A stretch of 5,741 nt of DNA, from positions 1 through 5,741 of the forward strand of contig NZOY01000055.1 of the NCBI GenBank assembly GCA_002695445.1. The letters run 5' to 3'. Under the pieces are notes generated by a model. The model did not search any database. It was not told the origin of the DNA and was given only the letters and a program-made list of their open reading frames with translations. Each line of letters begins with the position of its first letter. Position 1 is the stretch's first letter. The translations under genes were made by a program, and so were the position numbers. Shown piece by piece: positions 1 to 5,741 of this stretch. Source of the stretch: Flavobacteriaceae bacterium (lineage in GTDB: Bacteria; Bacteroidota; Bacteroidia; Flavobacteriales; Flavobacteriaceae).

Positions 1-554
1 TATTCCTTGGCTTTTTTTATACTGCTAAACCACTCAGGTTGTCAGCAAGGAAAGGATTAGGTGAATTAACAATCTTTCTCACATTTGGCCCTTTACTTAC
101 TTTGGGTAGTATGTTTTCGATGTCAAATTTCAATATTGATTTAAACTCATCAATTTTGAAAACTATAGCTTTAATTGGAATTCCACTTGGTTTGTTAACT
201 ACAAATATTTTATTCATTAATCAATTTCCAGATTACGAGTCGGATAAAAAAACAGGAAAAATCAACTTAGTTGTCATTTTGGGTAAAAAAATATCCAGGT
301 GGATTTATCTAATTAGTATTTCACTTATATTTTTATCTCTGGTTTCTTTTGTTATGATTATGCCCAGTGAATTTTCATTTTTTGATAAAGTTCCATTTTA
401 TGTAACACTTTTCTGTTTAATGATTTATGCGTTGTATATTTCCATTGGATTAATTTCCAAGTATAAGTCCAGGGATCTTGTCTTTTATAACATTCAAACC
501 ATTTATTTTCAGATTATTTTTTGTTTTGGATTAATAATGTCATTTTATTTTTGA
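1..554 (+). CDS. UbiA-family membrane prenyltransferase (MenA-like), C-terminal part, 5' end cut by window
   Basis: Enzymes of this family move a polyprenyl chain from its diphosphate onto an aromatic or other acceptor inside the membrane, for example in menaquinone synthesis. The frame is open from base 3 and ends at TGA 552-554, giving 183 visible residues. A TTG at 39-41 lies in frame but is not the start: the residues before it (YTAKPLRL) continue the conserved family text. Visible landmarks are that YTAKP..L segment, a GLGE motif near bases 54-65, and the second Asp-rich motif DYESD (codons 231-245), followed by KKTGK and a conserved-looking LVVILG. These Asp residues bind Mg-diphosphate in the family. 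At least five hydrophobic segments fit membrane helices. The first Asp-rich motif must lie upstream of the window. Family members are usually about 300 residues, so roughly 60 percent is present. The acceptor cannot be told: MenA-type chemistry is the best guess, another UbiA subfamily is possible. It probably shares a transcript with the protease gene 9 bases downstream. Confidence 0.85.
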   Translation, partial: FLGFFYTAKPLRLSARKGLGELTIFLTFGPLLTLGSMFSMSNFNIDLNSSILKTIALIGIPLGLLTTNILFINQFPDYESDKKTGKINLVVILGKKISRWIYLISISLIFLSLVSFVMIMPSEFSFFDKVPFYVTLFCLMIYALYISIGLISKYKSRDLVFYNIQTIYFQIIFCFGLIMSFYF

Positions 555-563
555 TAATTTAAG

Positions 564-1472
564 ATGTTTCTGGAGGGTATTGATTCAAAAATAAATCCAT
601 TTATTAAGTATGTTAAGGGTTTATTAATTATAATTTTTTTTCATTTTTTTGGTCAAATACCATTATCATTATATCTAATTTTTAATAAGTTTAATTTAGA
701 AAACTTAGAAAATCAAAGCCAAATATTTTCATTATTACCGCCAAATTTCGGCTTATTTTTAATTCTTATTCCTTTTTTAACTACCCTTCCTGCCATCTGG
801 TATGTAGTAGTTAAACTTCACAACCAATCATTTAAAAGAATAGTTACTTCAAGAAAAAAAATTGATTTTGAAAAAATCACTTTTGCTTTTTTATTATGGG
901 GGTTGATTTCTGCCATCATGGTTCTTTCAGATTATTTCATTAATCCGCATGATTATGAATTAAACTTTAAACCATTATCATTTTTAATTTTATTTTTAAT
1001 AGCGGCTTTGATGATTCCAATTCAAACTTCAGTTGAAGAATTAATTTTTAGAGGATATTTAATGCAGGCTTTTGGTATTTTGTTTAAAAATAGATGGATT
1101 CCTTTGATTTTTACAGCTGGAATTTTTGGAATCCTTCATCTTTGGAATCCAGAAATTGATAAACTTGGCACTGAGCTTATATGGTATTATATTGGAACAG
1201 GTTTGTTTTTGGGTATTATTACGCTGATGGATGATGGAATCGAATTAGCTTTAGGTTTTCATGCTGCAAATAATCTGGTTACCACAATTCTTGTCACTGC
1301 ATCTTGGACTGCTTTTCAAACAGAGTCTATTTTGATTGATAATTCAGAACCCTCCTTGGGGAAGGAGCTTTTTATCACTCTGTTAATTATTTATCCTATT
1401 CTCACCATAATTTTTGCAAAAAAATATCAATGGAAAAACTGGAAAAAACAATTATTTAATTCATTTGGGTGA
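564..1472 (+). CDS. CPBP-family intramembrane glutamic endopeptidase (CAAX protease / Rce1-like)
   Basis: This 302-residue integral membrane protein carries all the catalytic motifs of the CPBP (Abi/CAAX) protease family. They are EELIFRG at residues 158-164 (EExxxR: E158, E159, R163), FGILH at 188-192 (FxxxH: H192) and HAANN at 233-237 (HxxxN: H233, N237). In Rce1-type enzymes these residues activate water and hold the transition state within the membrane, so the protein should be active. About seven or eight hydrophobic segments are visible, near residues 18-42, 60-84, 103-126, 138-156, 178-194, 205-222, 229-246 and 268-286. The C-terminal tail is basic. The ATG at 564 is well fixed: the same frame has two consecutive stops (TGA, TAA) at 552-557. 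No Shine-Dalgarno sequence precedes it. The prenyltransferase gene ends 9 bases upstream, which implies co-transcription. Bacterial members have varied roles (peptide maturation, bacteriocin immunity, membrane-protein processing) and the substrate here is unknown. Confidence 0.9.
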   Translation: MFLEGIDSKINPFIKYVKGLLIIIFFHFFGQIPLSLYLIFNKFNLENLENQSQIFSLLPPNFGLFLILIPFLTTLPAIWYVVVKLHNQSFKRIVTSRKKIDFEKITFAFLLWGLISAIMVLSDYFINPHDYELNFKPLSFLILFLIAALMIPIQTSVEELIFRGYLMQAFGILFKNRWIPLIFTAGIFGILHLWNPEIDKLGTELIWYYIGTGLFLGIITLMDDGIELALGFHAANNLVTTILVTASWTAFQTESILIDNSEPSLGKELFITLLIIYPILTIIFAKKYQWKNWKKQLFNSFG

Positions 1473-1639
1473 TTATATCCGATTAAATAATAATTTATAA
1501 CCGTATTAAGTTAAACGGGTTTCATTTTTAAGGTGAGGAATTAAAAGATTTCGGTTATAATTTTATAAAGGAATCCAATCTAAATGAAATAGCAAGTAGA
1601 TTTTTTTTGATTAAAGACTATAAAAAGATTCAATATTAA
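1473..1639. other. AT-rich convergent gap with a possible gene remnant
   Basis: This is the space between the converging ends of the protease gene and the carboxylase gene. I see no strong GC hairpin followed by a T run on either strand, so no terminator can be assigned. On the plus strand, bases 1532-1636 form 35 open codons ending at TAA 1637-1639, with protein-like composition (EELKDFGYNFIKESN and onward). They follow a TAA at 1529-1531 and contain no ATG in frame. This could be the C-terminal remnant of a lost gene or chance in AT-rich DNA; I do not recognise it. Confidence 0.3.
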
Positions 1640-3268
1640 TTAAACCTGAATAAGTCCCATATTGAATTTTTTTTCAATTGGAGCATTATTAGCCGCATCT
1701 ATCCCAATACTAATCCATTTTCGAGTTTCCAATGGATCTATTATTGCATCAGTCCATAATCTTGCTGCAGCATAATAGGCTTGTGTCTGTTTTTCGTATT
1801 GGGATTTAATTTCATTCAACAATTTTTTCTCTTTTTTTTGACTAATTTTCTCTCCTTCTTTTTTTCGCTTAGACTTTTCAATTTGAAGTAAAACTTGTGC
1901 TGCTTGATCCCCACCCATCACTGCTATTTTCGAACCAGGCCAAGCAAAAATTAAGCGAGGGTCATAAGCCTTACCACACATGGCATAATTTCCCGCTCCA
2001 TTGGAGTTTCCAATTATAATTGTAAATTTAGGAACCACACTATTGGACATAGCATTTAACATTTTAGCTCCATCTTTAATGATACCACTGTGCTCTGCCT
2101 TACTACCAACCATAAAGCCAGTTACATCTTGAATAAAAACTAATGGAATTTTTCTCTGATTACAATTACCAATAAACCGAGTTGCTTTATCTGCGGAGTC
2201 CCCATAAATTACTCCTCCAAATTGTAACTCGCCCTTTTTATTTTTTACAATTTTCCTTTGATTTGCAACAATACCTACGGCCCACCCATCAACTCTTGCA
2301 TAGAGAGTTATGAGGGTTTTGCCATAATCTGCTTTGTATTCATCAATACTTCCATTATCTACAACTCTTTCTATTATTTTGAGTGTATCGTAGGGCTGGG
2401 ATTTATCATTGGGTAGAAGTTCATAAATTTCCTCGCTAGGCATACCAGGATCAAGAGATTTAATTCGGTTAAACCCAGCTTTAGGATTATCACCAATTTT
2501 CTCAACCAATGCACGAATTCTATTGAGTGCATCTTGGTCATTTTTAGCTTTATAATCTACTATACCACTAATTTCAGAATGAGTTGACGCACCACCTAGA
2601 CTTTCATTATCTACATCCTCACCAATTGCTGCTTTAACTAAATAGCTTCCAGCTAAAAATATACTTGCTGTTTTATTTACTATAATTGCTTCATCTGACA
2701 TTATAGGTAAATAAGCTCCACCTGCAACACAACTACCCATTACAGCAGATATTTGAATAATTCCTTCACTGCTCATTTTCGCATTATTTCTAAAAATACG
2801 GCCAAAATGATCCTTGTCAGGGAATATTTCATCTTGTCGAGGAAGGAATACTCCCGCACTATCAACTAAATAGATTATTGGTATTTTATTATTCATTGCA
2901 ATCTCCTGTGCACGCAGATTTTTTTTTGTACTTATAGGAAACCAAGCACCGGCTTTAACAGATGCGTCATTTGCAACTACTACGCAGAGTTTTTTTGAAA
3001 TGTAGCCCATTACTACAATTACTCCCCCTGAGGGGCAACCTCCATTTTCCTTGTACATATCGTATCCTGCTAATGTTCCAATTTCAATACTTTTTGTATT
3101 TTCATCAAGAAGGAAATTAATGCGCTCTCTGGCTGTCATTTTACCTTGTAAACGAATTTTTTCTAACCTTGACTTACCACCTCCCAATTTCATTTGGGCA
3201 GTTTTTTTATTAAGATCTGCCACCAAAAGCTTATTTTGATCTTTATTTTTCTCTAAAGCTATACTCAT
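1640..3268 (-). CDS. Acyl-CoA carboxylase, carboxyltransferase (beta) subunit, methylcrotonyl/propionyl-CoA carboxylase type
   Basis: The 542-residue protein transfers CO2 from carboxybiotin to an acyl-CoA and works in the cytoplasm with a biotin carboxylase/biotin carrier subunit. It has the two tandem crotonase-like halves of the family. The N-terminal half shows KMTARERI (43-50), NDASVKAGAW (100-109), VDSAGVFLPRQ (135-145), FPDKDHFGRIF (149-159) and the glycine-rich oxyanion segment GSCVAGGAY (178-186). The C-terminal half shows QDVTGFMVG (380-388), GNSNGAGNYAMCG (420-432) and VMGGDQAA (450-457). A Lys/Glu-rich stretch (463-495) leads into YYAAARLWTDAIIDP (498-512). The text is closest to methylcrotonyl-CoA carboxylase beta (leucine breakdown), but propionyl-CoA or another acyl-CoA cannot be excluded, so I give no symbol. 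Length is normal for the family. The ATG at 3266-3268 is the first in frame with the expected N-terminus; no Shine-Dalgarno sequence is seen. It stands alone between a divergent and a convergent gene, so no biotin-bearing partner is encoded beside it. Confidence 0.93.
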   Translation of the reverse strand: MSIALEKNKDQNKLLVADLNKKTAQMKLGGGKSRLEKIRLQGKMTARERINFLLDENTKSIEIGTLAGYDMYKENGGCPSGGVIVVMGYISKKLCVVVANDASVKAGAWFPISTKKNLRAQEIAMNNKIPIIYLVDSAGVFLPRQDEIFPDKDHFGRIFRNNAKMSSEGIIQISAVMGSCVAGGAYLPIMSDEAIIVNKTASIFLAGSYLVKAAIGEDVDNESLGGASTHSEISGIVDYKAKNDQDALNRIRALVEKIGDNPKAGFNRIKSLDPGMPSEEIYELLPNDKSQPYDTLKIIERVVDNGSIDEYKADYGKTLITLYARVDGWAVGIVANQRKIVKNKKGELQFGGVIYGDSADKATRFIGNCNQRKIPLVFIQDVTGFMVGSKAEHSGIIKDGAKMLNAMSNSVVPKFTIIIGNSNGAGNYAMCGKAYDPRLIFAWPGSKIAVMGGDQAAQVLLQIEKSKRKKEGEKISQKKEKKLLNEIKSQYEKQTQAYYAAARLWTDAIIDPLETRKWISIGIDAANNAPIEKKFNMGLIQV

Positions 3269-3372
3269 ATTATTTCTACACTATCTTTATGGTGTGAATA
3301 TTTTTAATTGATTCTACGAAACTAAATACATTTTTTTTTAAATCGTATTAAAAAAAATAGATATTTGTTATT
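3269..3372. promoter_or_regulatory. Divergent promoter region between the carboxylase gene and ettA
   Basis: These 104 bases lie between two start codons facing away from each other, so promoters for both genes should be here or just inside the genes. The stretch is almost entirely A/T, with a T9 run at 3331-3339 and an A8 run at 3350-3357. A weak match to the Bacteroidota promoter exists for ettA: ATTG at 3307-3310 as the -33 element, 16 bases, then TACATTTT at 3327-3334 against the -7 consensus TAnnTTTG (last base differs, spacing slightly short). No good match was found for the carboxylase gene. The region call is positional; the specific boxes are guesses. Confidence 0.4.
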
Positions 3373-5067
3373 ATGGCAGAGGAAAATAAAGTAATTTTTT
3401 CAATGTCGGGGGTTTCAAAGACCTATGCCTCGGCTAACCAACCAATAATTAAAAACATATACCTAAGTTTTTTTTATGGTGCAAAAATTGGAATTTTGGG
3501 CCTCAATGGGTCTGGTAAGTCTACTTTATTGAAGATTATAGCTGGTATAGATAAAAATTATCAAGGCGATGTAGTTTTTTCTTCGGGATATTCTATTGGT
3601 TACTTAGAACAAAATCCTCAAATGGACTCTAATAAAACAGTAATTGAGATTGTAAGAGAAGGGGTAGCTGACATTGTTGCTATTTTGGAAGAGTATAATA
3701 AAATTAATAATCAATTTGGTTTACCAGAAATTTATGAAAATCCAGAAAAGATGGAGCAATTGATGAATCGGCAAGCCAAACTTCAAGACGAAATAGATGC
3801 CCAAAATGCATGGGATTTAGATAGCCAGTTAGAATTAGCAATGGATGCGCTTAGAACTCCTCCAGGCGATCATAAAATAGAATTTCTGTCTGGTGGTGAA
3901 AGGAGAAGAGTAGCCCTTTGTAGATTATTACTTCAAAAACCAGATGTATTATTACTTGACGAACCTACTAATCATTTAGATGCCGAGTCTGTACATTGGT
4001 TAGAACATCATTTAGCCCAATATTCAGGAACTGTTATTGCTGTTACCCATGACCGTTACTTTTTAGACAATGTAGCTGGATGGATATTAGAATTGGATAG
4101 GGGGGAGGGTATTCCTTGGAAAGGAAACTATTCTTCTTGGTTAGAACAAAAAGCTAAACGGCTATCACAGGAACAAAAACAAGCCTCAAAACGTCAAAAA
4201 ACATTGGAGAGAGAGTTAGAATGGGTTCGTATGGCTCCAAAAGGTAGACAGTCTAAACAAAAAGCACGTTTAAGTAATTATGAACGTTTGGCTAGTCAAG
4301 ATCAAAAAGAGGTAGATGAAAAATTAGAAATATATGTACCAAATGGTCCGCGTTTAGGAACTAATGTTATTGAAGCTAAAGGGATAAGAAAAGCTTATGG
4401 TAATAAGTTACTATATGATAATTTAAATTTTACACTACCTCAAGCTGGAATTGTTGGTATAATTGGTCCTAATGGAGCAGGAAAAACTACTTTATTTAAG
4501 ATGATTTTAGGCGAGGAAACTCCTGATGGAGGAAGTTTTACAATAGGAGACACTGTGAAGGTTTCATATGTTGACCAATCTCACAGTAATATTGATTCTG
4601 AAAAGTCAATCTGGTCAAATTTTAGTGATGGACAAGATTTGATAATAATGGGAGAGAGACAGGTTAATTCTCGAGCTTACTTAAGTAGATTCAATTTTAG
4701 TGGAAATGAACAAAATAAGAAAGTATCAACCCTATCGGGAGGTGAACTTAATCGCCTTCATTTAGCTATGACTCTTAAGGAGGAAGGAAATGTTTTATTA
4801 CTAGATGAACCAACAAATGATTTAGATGTAAATACGTTAAGGGCTCTTGAGGACGGCTTAGAAAACTTTGCCGGATGTGCGGTGGTTATTTCGCACGATC
4901 GTTGGTTTTTGGATCGTATATGCACTCATATACTAGCATTTGAGGGAGATTCACAAGTTTATTTTTTTGAGGGCTCTTTTACCGATTATGAGGAAAATAA
5001 AAAGAAACGCTTGGGAGATGAATTAATTCCTAAACGAATTCAATACAAGCGCTTAACTAGAGACTAA
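3373..5067 (+). CDS. ettA: ABC-F ATPase EttA, energy-dependent translational throttle
   Basis: EttA is a soluble twin-ATPase that binds the ribosomal E site and gates entry into elongation according to the ATP/ADP ratio. The 564-residue protein matches E. coli EttA (about 555) along its whole length. Domain 1 has Walker [10 protein letters not shown] (43-51), an arm insertion around 92-140, signature LSGGE (172-176), Walker B LLLDE (193-197) with PTNHLDAES, and switch His226. A basic inter-domain linker (about 255-315) includes [20 protein letters not shown], the ribosome/tRNA-contacting segment. Domain 2 has Walker [10 protein letters not shown] (365-373), signature LSGGE (454-458), Walker B LLLDE (475-479) and His508. 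Both catalytic glutamates (E197, E479) are present, so it should hydrolyse ATP. It has no membrane segment, so it is not a transporter. The ATG at 3373 fits the family N-terminus better than the next ATG (M11). One oddity is Leu459 after the second signature, where I recall Arg in homologues. Its stop overlaps that of fumC. Confidence 0.96.
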   Translation: MAEENKVIFSMSGVSKTYASANQPIIKNIYLSFFYGAKIGILGLNGSGKSTLLKIIAGIDKNYQGDVVFSSGYSIGYLEQNPQMDSNKTVIEIVREGVADIVAILEEYNKINNQFGLPEIYENPEKMEQLMNRQAKLQDEIDAQNAWDLDSQLELAMDALRTPPGDHKIEFLSGGERRRVALCRLLLQKPDVLLLDEPTNHLDAESVHWLEHHLAQYSGTVIAVTHDRYFLDNVAGWILELDRGEGIPWKGNYSSWLEQKAKRLSQEQKQASKRQKTLERELEWVRMAPKGRQSKQKARLSNYERLASQDQKEVDEKLEIYVPNGPRLGTNVIEAKGIRKAYGNKLLYDNLNFTLPQAGIVGIIGPNGAGKTTLFKMILGEETPDGGSFTIGDTVKVSYVDQSHSNIDSEKSIWSNFSDGQDLIIMGERQVNSRAYLSRFNFSGNEQNKKVSTLSGGELNRLHLAMTLKEEGNVLLLDEPTNDLDVNTLRALEDGLENFAGCAVVISHDRWFLDRICTHILAFEGDSQVYFFEGSFTDYEENKKKRLGDELIPKRIQYKRLTRD

Positions 5068-5741
5068 ACTTTTCCTGTCATATTTTCGGGTCTAACCCAT
5101 TGGTCAAATTCTTTCTCGGTTAAATATCCAAGAGCTAATGCGGAGGCTTTTAATGTTATCCCTTCGTCGTGAGCTTTATTGGCGATTTCTGCAGCTTTGT
5201 AGTAACCAATCTTTGTATTTAATGAAGTAACTAACATAAGGGAATTATTTACTAACTCTTTAATTCTTTTGTGATTCGGTTCGATTCCGACAACACAATT
5301 AATAGTGAAACTAACACAAGCATCACCTATCAATTGGGCTGACTTAAGAATATTTGCTGCCATAACTGGTTTGAAAACATTTAATTCATAATGTCCTTGC
5401 AATCCACCTACTCCAATGGCAACATCATTTCCGATTACTTGAGCACAAACCATTGTTAATGCCTCACATTGAGTTGGATTCACCTTTCCAGGCATAATAG
5501 AACTTCCTGGTTCATTAGCAGGGATTTTAATTTCTCCGATACCAGAGCGAGGGCCAGATGCCATTAAACGCACATCATTTGCAATTTTATTTAAAGCTAT
5601 AGCTAGCTGTTTTAGTGCGCCATGAGTCTCAACGATAGCGTCATGTGAGGCGAGCGACTCAAACTTATTTTTAGCAGTTATAAATGGAAGTCCTGTAAAT
5701 TTTGAGATGTATGATGCAACTTTATCAGAATAACCTTCTGG
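5064..5741 (-). CDS. fumC: Class II fumarate hydratase, C-terminal part; start lies beyond the window
   Basis: Class II fumarase interconverts fumarate and L-malate in the TCA cycle as an iron-free cytoplasmic homotetramer. The reading frame is open from the right edge (5739-5741) to TAG at 5064-5066, giving 225 residues, about half of the usual 460-470. The GTG at 5571-5573 is not the start, because the residues before it keep matching fumarase ([19 protein letters not shown], then [20 protein letters not shown]). The superfamily signature [11 protein letters not shown] lies at 5475-5507 and carries the catalytic-loop serine. Further matches are [47 protein letters not shown] and [10 protein letters not shown], ending in [15 protein letters not shown], the normal fumarase C-terminus. 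The catalytic His (H188 of E. coli FumC) lies outside the window. Aspartase and argininosuccinate lyase share the fold, but the tail is specific to fumarase. The gene converges on ettA with a 4-base overlap. Confidence 0.96.
   Translation of the reverse strand, partial: PEGYSDKVASYISKFTGLPFITAKNKFESLASHDAIVETHGALKQLAIALNKIANDVRLMASGPRSGIGEIKIPANEPGSSIMPGKVNPTQCEALTMVCAQVIGNDVAIGVGGLQGHYELNVFKPVMAANILKSAQLIGDACVSFTINCVVGIEPNHKRIKELVNNSLMLVTSLNTKIGYYKAAEIANKAHDEGITLKASALALGYLTEKEFDQWVRPENMTGKV

Noticed and set aside
17..217. 66-codon open frame on the minus strand
   Set aside because: It lies antisense within the prenyltransferase coding sequence, whose frame has clear family motifs; it shows no recognisable protein of its own.
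1495..1560. Perfect 9-base inverted repeat, TTATAACCG at 1495-1503 and CGGTTATAA at 1552-1560
   Set aside because: The 48-base spacer is long, no T run follows the right arm, and a rough estimate makes one such match in this AT-rich gap unsurprising.
3051..3239. 62-codon open frame on the plus strand
   Set aside because: It is antisense to the conserved N-terminal part of the carboxylase subunit and is a shadow of that gene.
3331..3357. T9 and A8 runs that could pair as a hairpin
   Set aside because: The stem would be only A-T pairs and sits upstream of ettA rather than after a gene, so it is not a terminator; at most it bends promoter DNA.
3360..3367. GATATTTG, a near match to the Bacteroidota -7 box TAnnTTTG
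   Set aside because: It ends 5 bases before the ettA ATG, which would force a leaderless transcript, and no TTG lies at the right distance upstream.
1..5741. Search for a mobile element, CRISPR array, tRNA, riboswitch or defence cassette
   Set aside because: No transposase or integrase, no regular repeat and no terminal repeats were seen. Nearly all bases are covered by recognisable housekeeping-type genes, and the two gaps are 167 and 104 bases. The CPBP (Abi) family name alone is not evidence for phage defence.

Overview
The window looks like ordinary chromosomal DNA from a low-GC member of the Bacteroidota, probably flavobacterial or a relative. Three things point there. The EttA and acyl-CoA carboxylase beta proteins have wording I recall from flavobacterial homologues. 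The DNA is strongly AT-rich, most extreme in the membrane-protein genes on the left. None of the three visible start codons has a Shine-Dalgarno sequence. This placement comes from memory of the families, not from a database search.

Layout from left to right. At 1-554 (+) is the C-terminal part of a UbiA-family membrane prenyltransferase, cut by the window edge. Nine bases later, at 564-1472 (+), is a CPBP-family (CAAX protease-like) intramembrane protease with a complete set of catalytic motifs. The two almost certainly share a transcript. A 167-base AT-rich gap follows, and then a convergent gene at 1640-3268 (-) for a full-length acyl-CoA carboxylase carboxyltransferase (beta) subunit of the methylcrotonyl/propionyl type. 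A 104-base divergent promoter region separates it from ettA at 3373-5067 (+), a full-length ABC-F translational throttle ATPase. The stop codon of ettA overlaps by 4 bases the stop codon of a convergent class II fumarase gene, fumC (5064-5741, -), whose N-terminal half lies beyond the right edge.

The genes do not form one pathway. Fumarase (TCA cycle) and the acyl-CoA carboxylase (branched-chain or odd-chain acyl-CoA metabolism) are central metabolism. EttA tunes translation initiation to the energy state. The prenyltransferase probably makes an isoprenoid quinone or a related lipid, and the CPBP protein is a membrane protease of unknown substrate. The orientation pattern (+ + - + -) leaves the carboxylase subunit and ettA each as probable single-gene transcription units.

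I found no mobile element, CRISPR array, RNA gene, phage or defence cassette, and no convincing new system. The points most worth a second look are the prenyltransferase/CAAX-protease-like pairing, an Arg-to-Leu change beside the second ABC signature of EttA, the stop-on-stop overlap of ettA and fumC, and a short protein-like remnant in the gap at 1532-1639.
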